A stretch of DNA of 64,000 nucleotides from Butyrivibrio sp. (GTDB lineage: Bacteria > Bacillota > Clostridia > Lachnospirales > Lachnospiraceae): the NCBI GenBank assembly GCA_022486625.1, contig JAKVKH010000001.1, forward strand, positions 217,244 to 281,243. Reading direction: 5' to 3'. The notes under the pieces are model-generated. The model was not told the DNA's origin. It saw only the letters and a program-made list of their open reading frames with translations, and ran no database searches. Below are positions 35,124 through 45,531 of this stretch, piece by piece. The position numbers and the translations under genes are program-made. Positions within the stretch are counted from its first letter, which is position 1. Each line of letters opens with the position of its first letter.

Positions 35124-36620
35124 ATGAACAGAAAAAATACATGGACAGGTTATTCACAGAAGCAGATGAAGGAAGCAGACAGATTTGCGGAAGATTACAA
35201 GGCATTTCTTGACAGTGCGAAGACAGAACGTGAAGCAATTGACAGTATCGTAAATGAAATTGAAAAAAGCGGTTATGTGGAGCTCAGCAGTCTTATAAAC
35301 GGAAAAAAGAAACTGCAGAAGGGCGATAAGGTATACAGCGTATGGATGAATAAATCCGTAGTCATGTTCCGGATCGGTTCTGAACCGATGGAAAACGGCA
35401 TGAATATTCTGGGTGCGCACATTGATTCTCCAAGGCTCGATGTGAAACAGAATCCGTTATATGAAGATGGCGGTTTTGCATATCTTGATACGCATTATTA
35501 CGGCGGAATCAAGAAGTATCAGTATGTGGCACTTCCGCTTGCACTGCATGGCGTAGTGGTCAGAAAAGACGGAACTACAGTACAGCTGAACGTCGGTGAG
35601 GATGAGGATGACCCGGTATTTTTCGTATCAGATCTTCTGATTCATCTGGCACAGGAGCAGATGGGAAAGAAAGCTTCTGAGGTAATCGAAGGAGAAGCAC
35701 TTGATCTGATCATCGGCAACAAACCGCTGATCATTGACAACAGTGAAAAGGAAAAGGCAGAAAAGAAAAATGAAAAACTGACTGCCGGACAGCAGTATGC
35801 CATGGATGCAGAGAAGGCAGAAAGCGATGAGAAGAAAAAGGTCAGCGGCGCAGTAAAACGCGGCATTATGGCAATTCTGAAGGATAACTACGGTTTTGAG
35901 GAAGATGACTTCATTTCTGCGGAACTTGAAATTGTACCGGCAGGAAAGGCACGAGATGCCGGCTTTGACCGTTCCATGGTATTTGCATACGGACAGGATG
36001 ACAGAGTCTGCGCATATCCTTCCATGAGAGCAATTCTTGCAGCAGAGAACCTGCGGCGTACAGCCTGCTGTATTCTTGTGGATAAGGAAGAAATCGGCAG
36101 TGTCGGTGCAACCGGCATGCAGTCACATTTCTTTGAAAATGCAGTAGCCGAGGTCATGAATCTCATGGGAGATTATAATGACATAAAGCTCAGAAGATGT
36201 CTTGCCAATTCCAGCATGCTTTCTTCCGACGTCAGCAGCGCCTACGATCCGAATTATGCATCAGCATTTGAGCGTAAGAACGTTGCTTTCCTTGGCGGCG
36301 GTATGGTATTTAACAAATTTACGGGGTCAAGAGGAAAATACAGCTCCAATGATGCCAACGCAGAATATATCGCACATATCCGCAATATATTTGATCAGGA
36401 AAAGATCAATTTCCAGACGGCAGAACTTGGAAAGGTAGATGTCGGAGGCGGCGGAACAATTGCCTATATTCTGGCGCTTTACGGAATGAATGTCATTGAC
36501 AGCGGAGTTCCGGTACTGAACATGCATGCACCGTGGGAAGCAACCTCCAAGGCAGATATTTATGAGGTACTTCGCGGATATATTGCATTCCTTGAGAATG
36601 CAGCTTTCAGAAATGAGTGA
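35124..36620 (+). CDS. M18-family aminopeptidase
   Basis: This 498-residue zinc peptidase of the aspartyl aminopeptidase family is expected to form a cytoplasmic dodecamer. Metal and catalytic motifs are [11 protein letters not shown] (first His/Asp, near 99), [17 protein letters not shown] (Glu pair), [12 protein letters not shown] and [16 protein letters not shown] (last His). A Lys/Glu-rich insertion lies near residues 205-240. A GAGAGGA ribosome site precedes the ATG. queA begins 70 bases downstream with no terminator between them. Confidence 0.93.
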   Translation: MNRKNTWTGYSQKQMKEADRFAEDYKAFLDSAKTEREAIDSIVNEIEKSGYVELSSLINGKKKLQKGDKVYSVWMNKSVVMFRIGSEPMENGMNILGAHIDSPRLDVKQNPLYEDGGFAYLDTHYYGGIKKYQYVALPLALHGVVVRKDGTTVQLNVGEDEDDPVFFVSDLLIHLAQEQMGKKASEVIEGEALDLIIGNKPLIIDNSEKEKAEKKNEKLTAGQQYAMDAEKAESDEKKKVSGAVKRGIMAILKDNYGFEEDDFISAELEIVPAGKARDAGFDRSMVFAYGQDDRVCAYPSMRAILAAENLRRTACCILVDKEEIGSVGATGMQSHFFENAVAEVMNLMGDYNDIKLRRCLANSSMLSSDVSSAYDPNYASAFERKNVAFLGGGMVFNKFTGSRGKYSSNDANAEYIAHIRNIFDQEKINFQTAELGKVDVGGGGTIAYILALYGMNVIDSGVPVLNMHAPWEATSKADIYEVLRGYIAFLENAAFRNE

Positions 36621-36690
36621 AAAGAAAATGACAGAAGAAAACAGAAATATGAAATCTGAAAATGATTCAGTACAGAAGCAGGAGGATCCG

Positions 36691-37752
36691 ATGCTGGGGC
36701 TTCGGACTTCTGATTACTATTTTGATCTTCCGCAGGAGCTGATTGCACAGGATCCGCTGGAAGATCGTGCAGCATCGAGACTTCTGGTACTGGATAAGAA
36801 TACAGGGGCGCTCCAGCACCATATTTTCAGAGATATTATTGATTATCTTGATCCGGGTGACTGCCTGGTGCTGAATAATACCAAAGTAATTCCGGCGAGA
36901 CTTCTCGGCACCAAAAAGGATACCGGCGCAGCAGTGGAAATTCTGCTTCTCAAGAGAAGAGAAAACGACGTATGGGAGACACTGGTAAGACCGGGAAAGA
37001 AACTTCGTCCGGGAGCAGAAGTTACATTCGGGGACGGATCTCTTACGGCAAAAATTCTGGATGTGATTGAAGACGGAAACCGTCTGGTACAGTTCAGCTA
37101 TGAAGGCATTTTTGAAGAAGTGCTGGACAGACTCGGAGAAATGCCGCTTCCACCGTATATTACGCATAAGCTTCAGGATAAGAACATGTATCAGACCGTT
37201 TATGCCAAATATGAAGGCAGCGCAGCAGCTCCGACAGCGGGACTTCATTTTACACAGGAACTTCTGAAGAGAATAGAAGAAAAGGGAATTGATCTTGCCT
37301 ATGTGACGCTTCATGTCGGACTTGGAACATTTCGGCCGGTGAAAGTTGATAATGTGAAAGAACATCATATGCATACCGAATGGTATCAGGTCACGCAGGA
37401 AGCTGCAGATAAGATTAATAAGGCGAAAGAAACAGGCCACCGTGTCATCTGTGTCGGAACGACGAGCTGTCGTACCATCGAAAGTGCGGCAGATGAGAAT
37501 GGACGACTTCACGAATGTGCGGATAATACGTCCATCTTTATTTATCCGGGATACCGTTTTAAAGTGCTTGACTGCCTGATTACCAATTTCCATCTTCCGG
37601 AATCCACGCTGGTCATGCTCGTATCTGCACTGGCAGGCAGAGATCATATTCTGAGTGCCTATCAGGTAGCTATTCAGGAAAAATACAGGTTCTTCAGTTT
37701 TGGCGATGCCATGTTCATTACGGATCGGATGCCTTTACAAAAAAACGTCTAG
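36691..37752 (+). CDS. queA: S-adenosylmethionine:tRNA ribosyltransferase-isomerase
   Basis: This 353-residue enzyme makes epoxyqueuosine in tRNA by moving the ribose of S-adenosylmethionine. Family blocks are [60 protein letters not shown] and [24 protein letters not shown] perfect GGAGGA site 6 bases upstream selects ATG 36691; earlier in-frame ATGs at 36614, 36628 and 36649 lack one. The track frame overlaps the M18 gene. The tgt partner is not in this window. Confidence 0.94.
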   Translation: MLGLRTSDYYFDLPQELIAQDPLEDRAASRLLVLDKNTGALQHHIFRDIIDYLDPGDCLVLNNTKVIPARLLGTKKDTGAAVEILLLKRRENDVWETLVRPGKKLRPGAEVTFGDGSLTAKILDVIEDGNRLVQFSYEGIFEEVLDRLGEMPLPPYITHKLQDKNMYQTVYAKYEGSAAAPTAGLHFTQELLKRIEEKGIDLAYVTLHVGLGTFRPVKVDNVKEHHMHTEWYQVTQEAADKINKAKETGHRVICVGTTSCRTIESAADENGRLHECADNTSIFIYPGYRFKVLDCLITNFHLPESTLVMLVSALAGRDHILSAYQVAIQEKYRFFSFGDAMFITDRMPLQKNV

Positions 37753-37812
37753 GCGCTATAGTTAAATCAGTATTATACAGATTGTCAGCCATGTGTGGCA
37801 AAGGGGAAAACT

Positions 37813-38160
37813 ATGGAAGAGAGAAGAAGAAGCAAAAGACTTGGACTGTCTGGAGAGCTGGAAATCAAGGCATTGGATCAGGGTGCTGTTCCGGAAACTG
37901 TTTCCATCAGGATTGTGAACTGTTCAGGAACCGGACTTGGCTTTGTATGTAAGAGTCAGCTGACACTTGGAAATAACTATGAGGCACATCTGACGATCTG
38001 GACACATGAGGTTCTGCATGTATTTCTGCAGGTTGTCAGAGGCGAACAGCTTAAAGACGGATATAATTATGGCTGTATTTTTATCGGTATGCCGGATGCT
38101 GACAGACAGCGGATTGCTGTATATGAAACCGTAGAAGAACTCGTTCCGCACGTGGAATAA
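37813..38160 (+). CDS. PilZ-domain protein
   Basis: This 115-residue protein is a single PilZ domain. An N-terminal RxxxR-type motif ([10 protein letters not shown], residues 2-11) and NCSGTGLGF (near 37, in the place of D/N-x-S-x-x-G) form the expected cyclic di-GMP site. The ATG at 37813 has AAGGGGAAA upstream. It lies between queA and a sugar-nucleotide dehydrogenase. Together with cheR and the chemoreceptor it suggests c-di-GMP control of motility or surface polysaccharide, but the partner is unknown. Confidence 0.85.
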   Translation: MEERRRSKRLGLSGELEIKALDQGAVPETVSIRIVNCSGTGLGFVCKSQLTLGNNYEAHLTIWTHEVLHVFLQVVRGEQLKDGYNYGCIFIGMPDADRQRIAVYETVEELVPHVE

Positions 38161-38201
38161 AAAATGCAGCGCGAAAGCCTGCAGGAAAGAAGAAAAGCAC
38201 A

Positions 38202-39386
38202 TTGAAGATTGCAGTCGTAGGTACCGGTTATGTGGGACTTTCTGTTTCCATACTTCTGGCACAGCATAATGATGTTTATGCAGTAGATATTATTCCTGAA
38301 AAGGTAGAAATGATCAATCAGGGAAAGTCCCCGATTGTAGATAGGGAAATCCAGGAATACCTGGCAAAGGGAACCCTTCATCTCAAGGCTACTACAAACG
38401 CATCAGAGGCTTATTCCGGAGCTGATTTTGTAATTGTATCCACACCGACCAATTATGATGAGAAAAAGAATTATTTTGACACTTCGTCTGTGGAATCAGT
38501 CATCAGACAGGCAAGAGAAGAAAATAAGGATGCATATATTATCATCAAATCCACAATTCCTGTTGGATTTACAAAGCAGATGATGGAAGAGTATGATACA
38601 GATCATATTCTGTTTGCACCGGAGTTTCTGCGTGAAGGGCATGCTTTATATGACAACCTGTATCCGTCCAGAATTATTGTCGGTTACTGTAAGGACAGCA
38701 CAGATGCAGAAGCACATGCGCATATGTTTACGGATATGATGCATGAGGGTGCAATCAAGACTGATATTCCGACGCTTTATATGGCTACAACAGAGGCAGA
38801 ATCGGTAAAGCTTTTTGCCAATACCTATCTGGCACTGCGGGTATCTTTCTTCAACGAACTGGACACCTATGCGGAAGTCAGAGGACTTGATTCCAAACAG
38901 ATCATTGACGGTGTATGTCTGGATCCGAGAATCGGTACACATTATAATAATCCGTCATTTGGATATGGAGGCTATTGTCTTCCGAAGGATACCAAGCAGC
39001 TTCTTGCAAATTATGAGGATGTTCCGAACAATCTGATCTCTGCGATTGTGGCTGCAAATCGTACACGAAAGGATTTCATTGCGGATAGAATTATTGAGAG
39101 GAAACCGGGACTTGTCGGGGTATATCGTCTTACCATGAAAGCCAATTCCGATAACTTCAGACATTCCTCAATTCAGGGTATTATGAAGCGAATCAAGGCA
39201 AAAGGCATTGAGGTTGTGGTATATGAGCCGGCACTTAAGGAAGATGATTTCTTCCATTCAAAGGTGGTTCGGGATCTGAACGAGTTTAAGAGCAGATGTG
39301 ATCTGATCATTGCCAATCGTATGACAGATGAGATTGCAGATGTAAAGGATAAAGTCTATACAAGAGATCTGTTCAGAGCAGATTGA
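38202..39386 (+). CDS. UDP-glucose 6-dehydrogenase family protein
   Basis: This 394-residue NAD enzyme oxidises a UDP-hexose to its uronic acid for polysaccharide synthesis. It shows the N-terminal Rossmann motif [19 protein letters not shown], the [11 protein letters not shown] block, [18 protein letters not shown] and the catalytic Cys in [13 protein letters not shown] (near 263). The start codon is TTG at 38202, because the family begins directly [13 protein letters not shown] purine-rich stretch lies upstream but spacing is poor. A bidirectional terminator follows. The exact sugar is inferred from the family. Confidence 0.9.
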   Translation: MKIAVVGTGYVGLSVSILLAQHNDVYAVDIIPEKVEMINQGKSPIVDREIQEYLAKGTLHLKATTNASEAYSGADFVIVSTPTNYDEKKNYFDTSSVESVIRQAREENKDAYIIIKSTIPVGFTKQMMEEYDTDHILFAPEFLREGHALYDNLYPSRIIVGYCKDSTDAEAHAHMFTDMMHEGAIKTDIPTLYMATTEAESVKLFANTYLALRVSFFNELDTYAEVRGLDSKQIIDGVCLDPRIGTHYNNPSFGYGGYCLPKDTKQLLANYEDVPNNLISAIVAANRTRKDFIADRIIERKPGLVGVYRLTMKANSDNFRHSSIQGIMKRIKAKGIEVVVYEPALKEDDFFHSKVVRDLNEFKSRCDLIIANRMTDEIADVKDKVYTRDLFRAD

Positions 39387-39398
39387 TCAAACGATACG

Positions 39399-39451
39399 AA
39401 AAAGGTACTTTATTACTGAGAAAAAGATGATCAGTAATGAAGTACCTTTTT
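39399..39451. terminator. Bidirectional terminator between the dehydrogenase gene and aroA
   Basis: AAAAAGGTACTTtATTACTGA (39399-39419) pairs with TCAGTAATgAAGTACCTTTTT (39431-39451), a long stem with T-runs on both strands. Confidence 0.9.
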
Positions 39452-39472
39452 ATGTGGAACGTGTTTCAAAAC

Positions 39473-40807
39473 TCAGTTTAATTTTGTCAGATTCTGAAGA
39501 TCACGGAAAAAACCCGGATAGGAGATATCCACACATTTTTCGTCTTTAATTCTGGTAGATCCCTCAGCGACCATGGAAGCAACTGCAAAACTCATGGCAA
39601 TCCGGTGGTCAAGATGTGTATCAATTTCGGCGCCATGAAGCGGATTCCCGCCATGAATCACCATACCATCGTCTGTCGGTTCAATATCACAGCCCATTTT
39701 CCGGAGATTTTCGCAGATTGCGGTAATTCGATTGGATTCTTTTACCTTTAGCTCGGCGGCATCCCGGATGATGGTTTCACAGTCAGCAGTTGCAGCCAGA
39801 ACAGCGATTACCGGAAGTTCATCGATTAATGTCGGAATGGTCTTGCCGACAATTTCGAATTTGCCGTTTGCACCGCCATGCAGATGACTATATCTTACCA
39901 GAAGATCTGCGCGTGGTTCAAAGGAATTGTCCTCATTCAGTACAGTGATGTCTGCACCCATCTGTTTAAGTACACACAGGATGCCGGCTCTTGTTTTATT
40001 AATACCGACATTATGGATCAAAACTTCTGAATCGGGTACCATAAGTGCAGCAGCAATAAAGTATGCAGCAGAGGAAATATCTCCGGGAACATTGATGCGC
40101 AGTCCCTGCAGCGGTGTTCCGGGATGAAGAATGGCAGCAGCACCGCCGGAAACATCAATTGAATTATGAATATCTGCGCCATAGGCACGAAGCATGATTT
40201 CCGTATGGTTTCGGCTGAGTGCGGGTTCATAAACAACAGTATCGCCGGAGGCATACAGACCGGCCAGCAGGATACAGGATTTTACCTGTGCAGATGCAAC
40301 AGGATCATGGTATACGATACCATGCAGTTTCTGACCGTTAATATGAAGGGGACAGCAGTCGTTCTCCATGACGCTTGTGATATCACCACCCATCGCGGTC
40401 AGAGGCTTGATAATCCTTTTCATGGGACGGGTTTCAATTGAAGTGTCACCGGTCAGATCGCAGGAGAAAGGCTGAGCGGCAAGTACACCTGCAATCAGTC
40501 TGGTCGTAGTACCGCTGTTACCGGTATAGAGCGGAGCATTTGGAGCAGTCAGACCATGAAGACCCTTGCCATGGACGGTAATTGTAGGTACACCGTTCAC
40601 AGGGCGGTAGGAGTGATCAATCTGCACGCCCAGCTTCTGGAAACAGTCAATGGTTGCAAGGCAGTCAGCACCTTCAAGAAAGCCGGTAATTTCAGAACTG
40701 CCGTTTGCAAGAGCACTGAACATGATACTTCTGTGGGAAATGGATTTATCTCCGGGTACGGAAATCTCGCCGCGGAGAGGATGTGAAAGCCGGTTCAGAG
40801 TAAGCAT
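39473..40807 (-). CDS. aroA: 3-phosphoshikimate 1-carboxyvinyltransferase (EPSP synthase)
   Basis: This 444-residue enzyme joins shikimate 3-phosphate and PEP in aromatic amino acid synthesis. Motifs are SVPGDKSISHRSIMFSALANG (residues 17-37), YTGNSGTTTRLIAGVLA and ETRPMKRIIKPL, with the C-terminal VKESNRITAI and HLDHRIAMSFAVAS. The GNSGTTTR sequence keeps Gly and Thr at the glyphosate-sensing loop. It is the last gene of aroF-tyrA-aroA. An AAAGGA site precedes the ATG. Confidence 0.95.
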   Translation of the reverse strand: MLTLNRLSHPLRGEISVPGDKSISHRSIMFSALANGSSEITGFLEGADCLATIDCFQKLGVQIDHSYRPVNGVPTITVHGKGLHGLTAPNAPLYTGNSGTTTRLIAGVLAAQPFSCDLTGDTSIETRPMKRIIKPLTAMGGDITSVMENDCCPLHINGQKLHGIVYHDPVASAQVKSCILLAGLYASGDTVVYEPALSRNHTEIMLRAYGADIHNSIDVSGGAAAILHPGTPLQGLRINVPGDISSAAYFIAAALMVPDSEVLIHNVGINKTRAGILCVLKQMGADITVLNEDNSFEPRADLLVRYSHLHGGANGKFEIVGKTIPTLIDELPVIAVLAATADCETIIRDAAELKVKESNRITAICENLRKMGCDIEPTDDGMVIHGGNPLHGAEIDTHLDHRIAMSFAVASMVAEGSTRIKDEKCVDISYPGFFRDLQNLTKLN

Positions 40808-40863
40808 AAAATCTTCATTCCTTTCTGAAGTGATTAAAAAATGGATGCTTTTGCAACCTCGTT

Positions 40864-40891
40864 AAAAATGGATGCCTTTGCATCCATTTTT
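40864..40891 (-). terminator. Terminator or attenuator between tyrA and aroA
   Basis: AAAAATGGATGC and GCATCCATTTTT form a perfect 12-bp stem with a CTTT loop. It overlaps the tyrA stop, so aroA may need read-through or a separate promoter. A partial extra copy of the left arm (AAAAAATGGATGC) lies at 40836-40848. Confidence 0.8.
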
Positions 40892-41981
40892 ATGATACCA
40901 CATAACCATGCATTTGCAGCAGATGTGTTGCAACGGAGATATCTTTTTCTTCATGAAATTCGATTCGCATGGTGCCACGTTCATATTCTCTGTTGTGGAC
41001 AATGCCTATATTCCTGATATTAATGGAATGTACGGCCAGAAGTGTTGCAACAGCCGCCAGCATACCGGGTTGATCGGCAATATCCACATGGATGGCATAT
41101 ACTTTTTTGATCGGACCGCTGGAAACGTCGATAAAGGATTCTCTGTAGTTTCTGGCAGAGTCAAAAAAGTCATAAAGTGCCTGGGCATCGTGAGAATCGA
41201 TGACATCCTTCATATGTGAAAGCGAAGTAATGTAGTCTGACAGCAGTGCAGAAATATTATCGGCGTTGGTCAGGCAGATCTGCTGCCACATGACAGGAGA
41301 AGAGGAGGAAATCCTGGTAATGTCTTTGAATCCCCCGGCGGCAATCATTTTCATCAGACCATCAGGGGAGTCACTTGCCCTGATCAGATTGACAAGTGAT
41401 GCGGAGATGACATGTGGGAGATGGCTGATGGCAGCAGTAATATAATCGTGCTGCTCATATGTCACAACGAGCGGAATTGCACCCATCAGCTGTACCAGAT
41501 GGTAATAGGACTGAAGCCGGGGCTCATCCGTTTCCGGCGTGCGGGTCAGAATATAATAGGCATTTTCCAGAAGAACAGCCTTGGAATTCTGATAGCCGAT
41601 GCGTTCGGTTCCTGCCATAGGGTGACCACCGATAAACTGACAGTCAAGCCCCAGTTCATGTATATGATGATGAATGTCGTTTTTTACACTGCCGATGTCC
41701 GTTAATGTTGTTTCAGGACGCAGAAACGGACGAAGCAGAAGAAGATTTTCATCATTGATTTCTACAGGAGCACACAGAAAGATATAATCGCACGCAGAAA
41801 AAGAAGCATCGATATGCGGGACGATAGTATCTGCGATGCCTTCTTCTTTTGCCATACGAAGTGATGCTTCATTCGGATCGCAGGCGAGTACCCGGATGGA
41901 TGGATCTGCAGCCTTTAATGCACGGGCAATTGAGCCGCCGATCAGACCAAGACCGATAAAACCACAGACTGTTGAGGACAT
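40890..41981 (-). CDS. tyrA: Prephenate dehydrogenase
   Basis: This 363-residue NAD enzyme makes 4-hydroxyphenylpyruvate for tyrosine. An N-terminal Rossmann domain (GFIGLGLIGGSIARALKAAD) is followed by the substrate region GGHPMAGTERIGY with its His and SHLPHVISASLVN. A C-terminal ACT domain (about 295-363, HVDIADQPGMLAAVATLLAVHSINI) probably mediates feedback by tyrosine. The stop overlaps a terminator hairpin. It follows aroF by 14 bases. Confidence 0.94.
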   Translation of the reverse strand: MSSTVCGFIGLGLIGGSIARALKAADPSIRVLACDPNEASLRMAKEEGIADTIVPHIDASFSACDYIFLCAPVEINDENLLLLRPFLRPETTLTDIGSVKNDIHHHIHELGLDCQFIGGHPMAGTERIGYQNSKAVLLENAYYILTRTPETDEPRLQSYYHLVQLMGAIPLVVTYEQHDYITAAISHLPHVISASLVNLIRASDSPDGLMKMIAAGGFKDITRISSSSPVMWQQICLTNADNISALLSDYITSLSHMKDVIDSHDAQALYDFFDSARNYRESFIDVSSGPIKKVYAIHVDIADQPGMLAAVATLLAVHSINIRNIGIVHNREYERGTMRIEFHEEKDISVATHLLQMHGYVVS

Positions 41982-41995
41982 GTCGGATCTCCTTT

Positions 41996-43009
41996 TCAGA
42001 GAGTTCTTGAAGACAGTGCAGCGTAAGGCTTAAGGCTCTGCATCAGATCATCAAAGCGTTCAAAGGTAAGTGACTGTGCTCCGTCAGAAAGTGCATGAGC
42101 CGGATCATTATGTACCTCGATTTCAAGACCGTCGGCATCGCAGGCAGCAGCAGCCAGAGACATTGGCTTGATATAACGGTAGTTGCCTGTTGCATGAGAA
42201 GGATCCACGATTACCGGAAGATGTGTACGTTCTCTCAGAACCGGGACAGCAGACAGATCAAGTGTATTGCGTGTGGCAGTCTCGTAGGTGCGGATACCGC
42301 GTTCACACAGCACTACATTGGGATTACCTTCAGACATAATATATTCTGCGGCATTAAGCCATTCATCAATTGTTGCACACATGCCGCGCTTTAACAGAAC
42401 CGGCATTCTGGATCTTCCGGCTTCCTTGAGCAGGATAAAGTTCTGCATGTTTCTGGCACCGATCTGCAGCATATCCACATAATTGACGGCGGCTTCAATT
42501 GCTTCTGCACTGATGACCTCCGTTACGGTTGCAAGTCCGGTTTCCTCGCCTGCTTCTTTCAGATATTTCAGGCCTTCTTCTTCAAGACCCTGGAAAGAAT
42601 ATGGACTGGTACGCGGCTTATAGGCACCGCCACGGAGCATGGTTGCACCGGCTTTTCTGACAGCCTTTGCAATTGTGATCAGCTGCTCTTCAGATTCCAC
42701 GGCACAGGGACCGGCCATAACGGTCAGTACACCCGGACCGATGTTGACTTTACCGGCATGAACGGTAGTCGGCTCCGGATGAAATTTTCTGTTTGCAAGC
42801 TTGTAGGATTCAGTGACAGGGACGATTCTGTCAACCCCGCGGAAACTCAGAAGATTCTCAGTAGCCAGTTTGGATTTATCACCGACAACACCGATAATCG
42901 TGAGTTCTTCACCTTTGGAAAGATGAACCTGGAGACCTGCACCCTTAATATATTCTACAATCGTCTGAATGCTGGATTCTGCAGCATCAGGTTTCATGAC
43001 AATAATCAT
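41996..43009 (-). CDS. aroF: 3-deoxy-7-phosphoheptulonate synthase, type I beta
   Basis: This 337-residue enzyme starts aromatic biosynthesis from PEP and erythrose 4-phosphate. The N-terminal 70 residues form the ferredoxin-like regulatory domain seen in Thermotoga-type DAHP synthases. The TIM barrel shows MAGPCAVES, RGGAYKPRTSPYSFQGL and IVDPSHATG. The start at 43009 has AAAGGGAAAA upstream; the track start adds seven Lys-rich residues from that site. It is the first gene of the operon. Confidence 0.94.
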   Translation of the reverse strand: MIIVMKPDAAESSIQTIVEYIKGAGLQVHLSKGEELTIIGVVGDKSKLATENLLSFRGVDRIVPVTESYKLANRKFHPEPTTVHAGKVNIGPGVLTVMAGPCAVESEEQLITIAKAVRKAGATMLRGGAYKPRTSPYSFQGLEEEGLKYLKEAGEETGLATVTEVISAEAIEAAVNYVDMLQIGARNMQNFILLKEAGRSRMPVLLKRGMCATIDEWLNAAEYIMSEGNPNVVLCERGIRTYETATRNTLDLSAVPVLRERTHLPVIVDPSHATGNYRYIKPMSLAAAACDADGLEIEVHNDPAHALSDGAQSLTFERFDDLMQSLKPYAALSSRTL

Positions 43010-43061
43010 TTTTTTTCCCTTTCTTTTCACTTAATTATAGTAATTTTTTATGCTATTCGCC

Positions 43062-43090
43062 ACTATAACACGTCAACGTGCGAAAGTCAA
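43062..43090 (-). promoter_or_regulatory. Promoter of aroF-tyrA-aroA
   Basis: On the minus strand TTGACT (43090-43085) and TATAGT (43067-43062) are 17 bases apart, giving a start near 43055 and a leader of about 45 nt. Confidence 0.65.
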
Positions 43091-43158
43091 ACAAATAAAA
43101 AACAGAAGTTAAAAGTATTGAAAAAAGAAATTGTGCAATATCGTTCGATTATCTTGTA

Positions 43159-43187
43159 TTGCATGTGCAATTTTAGTAAAATATACA
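43159..43187 (+). promoter_or_regulatory. Promoter of the EF-G-like gene
   Basis: TTGCAT (43159-43164) and TATACA (43182-43187) are 17 bases apart in the intergenic region divergent from aroF. Confidence 0.5.
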
Positions 43188-43258
43188 CATAAGCTGCAAG
43201 GAGGATCGCAAATCATCTCACACATTTTACCTAAAAAAGTTTGACTGGAGGACAAGAT

Positions 43259-45349
43259 ATGAACGTTTACACAACTGATAAGATTCGTAACGTGGTATTG
43301 CTTGGACATGGTGGATGCGGTAAGACCAGCCTCGCGGAGGCAATGGCTTATTTGTCCGGAATTACTTCCAGAATGGGAAAAGTGGCGGATGGGAATACCA
43401 TCAGTGATTTTGATAAGGAGGAACAAAAACGAAAAATTTCGATTGGTACAACCATGATCCCCATGGAATGGGGAGACTGTAAGATAAATCTTCTGGATAC
43501 TCCGGGCTTTTTTGACTTTGCAGGTGAAGTGGAAGAGGCGATCAGTGTTGCGGATGCGGCGATCATCGTGGTATCCGGCAAGGCAGGAATCGAAGTCGGA
43601 ACACAGAAAGCATGGGATCTGTGTGAGGAATACAGGATTCCGAGAATGATTTTCGTGGCAGATATGGATATTGATGATGTTTCCTACCGTCAGGTCGTAC
43701 AGGATATGACGGATCTGTATGGAAAGAAGATGGCACCGTTTAATCTGCCAATCCGTGAGGACGAGAAGTTCGTCGGTTATGTCAATGTGATTCAGGAAAA
43801 GGGCTTTCGCTGGGAAGGTAAGGAAGTTACAGAATGTGAGGTCCCGGAGTATAATCAGGCCAATCTGAAAATCTGCAGGGATACACTGATGGAAGCTGTT
43901 GCGGAAACATCAGAATCTATGATGGACAGATATTTTAACGGGGAGACATTCTCAGAAGCAGAGATCAGAGCGGCACTTCGCAGCAACGTATGTGACGGTA
44001 CCATTGTTCCGATTGAAATGGGATCCAGTATTCTGGGGCAGGGTATTTATACGCTGATGGATGATATTGTGAAATATATGCCAAGTCCGGAGAACCGGAA
44101 GATGTCCGGTATTAATATGAAGACAAATGAGATCTTTGAAGCAGATTTTGATTTTTCAAAACCGAAGACGGCATTTGTGTTCAAAACCGTTATGGATCCG
44201 TTTATCGGTAAGTATTCACTGATCAAGGTCCGTTCCGGCGTATTAAAGACAGATGATATCATGTATGATACCAACAGAGATCAGGAACTGAAAATCGGTA
44301 AGCTCTTTATTCTGCAGGGAAATAAGACAACTGAAATTGCAGAGCTGCATGCAGGAGATCTAGGTGCATTACAGAAACTCGATATTGCAACAGGGGATAC
44401 GCTTTCGACAAAGGCAAATCCGATTCAGTATGCGAGGATGAATATTTCCGAGCCATATACGGCGATGCGGTATCATGCACAGAATAAGGCGGATATTGAT
44501 AAGATCGCACAGGCGCTTTCCAAGCTGGCAGCAGAGGATATGACCTTGAAGGTCGTAAATGATGCCGAGAATCATCAGTCGTTGATATATGGAATGGGAG
44601 ATCTGCATCTTGAAGTTATTGCCAGTAAGCTCCTGAATGAATATAAGGTGGGAATTGATCTGACAAGACCGAAAGTGGCGTTCCGTGAGACAATACGCAA
44701 GACTTCCGATGTGGAATATAAATATAAGAAGCAGACCGGCGGACACGGACAGTACGGACATGTAAAGATGCGCTTTGAACCTTCAGGAGATGTGCTTAAG
44801 CCTTATGTTTTTGCACAGGAAGTAGTTGGCGGTGCGGTTCCCAAGAATTTCTTCCCGGCAGTGGAAAAAGGAATTGCAGAATCCGTACAAAGAGGACCGC
44901 TTGCAGCATATCCGGTTGTCGGCGTGAAGGCAATTCTCTATGATGGCTCCTATCATCCGGTGGATTCTTCTGAAATGGCATTTAAAGTAGCAGCAAGTCA
45001 GGCATTTAAGAAAGGCTTTATGGAAGCGACACCGGTTCTGCTTGAACCGATTGCGAATCTGAAGGTAACCGTTCCGGATGCATATACCGGGGATGTCATG
45101 GGCGATCTGAATAAGAGACGTGCAAGGGTGACAGGCATGAATCCTGCAGCAGGCGGCAGGCAGACAGTGGAAGCGGATGTTCCGATGACAGAGCTGTTCG
45201 GTTATTGTACGCAGCTGCGTTCCATGACGGGCGGAAGCGGAGATTTCGAATATCATTTTGTCAGGTATGAGCAGGCTCCCGCAGAGGTACAGGAAAAAGA
45301 AATTGCTGCACGTGCAGATAAGGTTGCAGCTGAGAATACAGAAGAGTAA
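43259..45349 (+). CDS. EF-G-like translational GTPase
   Basis: This 696-residue protein has the five-domain EF-G layout. The P-loop is GHGGCGKTSLAEA rather than AHIDAGKTT. G3 is DTPGFFDFAGEV, but G4 reads VADMD instead of NKMD. Domain IV is clear (KYKKQTGGHGQYGHVKMRFEP, then NFFPAVEKGI), and domain V follows. This is the paralogous EF-G-like subfamily of Firmicutes, not the housekeeping FusA of the str operon; its role is uncertain. The start at 43259 has GGAGGA eight bases upstream. Confidence 0.88.
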   Translation: MNVYTTDKIRNVVLLGHGGCGKTSLAEAMAYLSGITSRMGKVADGNTISDFDKEEQKRKISIGTTMIPMEWGDCKINLLDTPGFFDFAGEVEEAISVADAAIIVVSGKAGIEVGTQKAWDLCEEYRIPRMIFVADMDIDDVSYRQVVQDMTDLYGKKMAPFNLPIREDEKFVGYVNVIQEKGFRWEGKEVTECEVPEYNQANLKICRDTLMEAVAETSESMMDRYFNGETFSEAEIRAALRSNVCDGTIVPIEMGSSILGQGIYTLMDDIVKYMPSPENRKMSGINMKTNEIFEADFDFSKPKTAFVFKTVMDPFIGKYSLIKVRSGVLKTDDIMYDTNRDQELKIGKLFILQGNKTTEIAELHAGDLGALQKLDIATGDTLSTKANPIQYARMNISEPYTAMRYHAQNKADIDKIAQALSKLAAEDMTLKVVNDAENHQSLIYGMGDLHLEVIASKLLNEYKVGIDLTRPKVAFRETIRKTSDVEYKYKKQTGGHGQYGHVKMRFEPSGDVLKPYVFAQEVVGGAVPKNFFPAVEKGIAESVQRGPLAAYPVVGVKAILYDGSYHPVDSSEMAFKVAASQAFKKGFMEATPVLLEPIANLKVTVPDAYTGDVMGDLNKRRARVTGMNPAAGGRQTVEADVPMTELFGYCTQLRSMTGGSGDFEYHFVRYEQAPAEVQEKEIAARADKVAAENTEE

Positions 45350-45381
45350 AAAATACAGAATGACAGAAGTTACCAGAGGGG

Positions 45382-45411
45382 GCGGGTGCCGGTGAGGCAC
45401 CCGCTTTTTTT
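45382..45411 (+). terminator. Terminator after the EF-G-like gene
   Basis: GCGGGTGCC and GGCACCCGC form a perfect 9-bp stem around GGTGA, followed by seven T. Confidence 0.93.
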
Positions 45412-45531
45412 GACGGAGGCAGACATTAATTTTGCCATGTGTCCGGTTTCCTGTCAGGGAAAGGTATGTTATAATTGCCATGTCTTTCGTGCATACGGAG
45501 AATGGAAAATGAACAGGAAAGAGGATAAAAA

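Noticed and set aside
37813-39386. PilZ-dehydrogenase pair as a c-di-GMP-controlled exopolysaccharide operon
   Set aside because: Adjacency alone; no glycosyltransferase or synthase is present, so the claim is not supported.
40864-40891. Riboswitch between tyrA and aroA
   Set aside because: Only a simple terminator hairpin and a partial repeat of its left arm are present; there is no aptamer-like structure.
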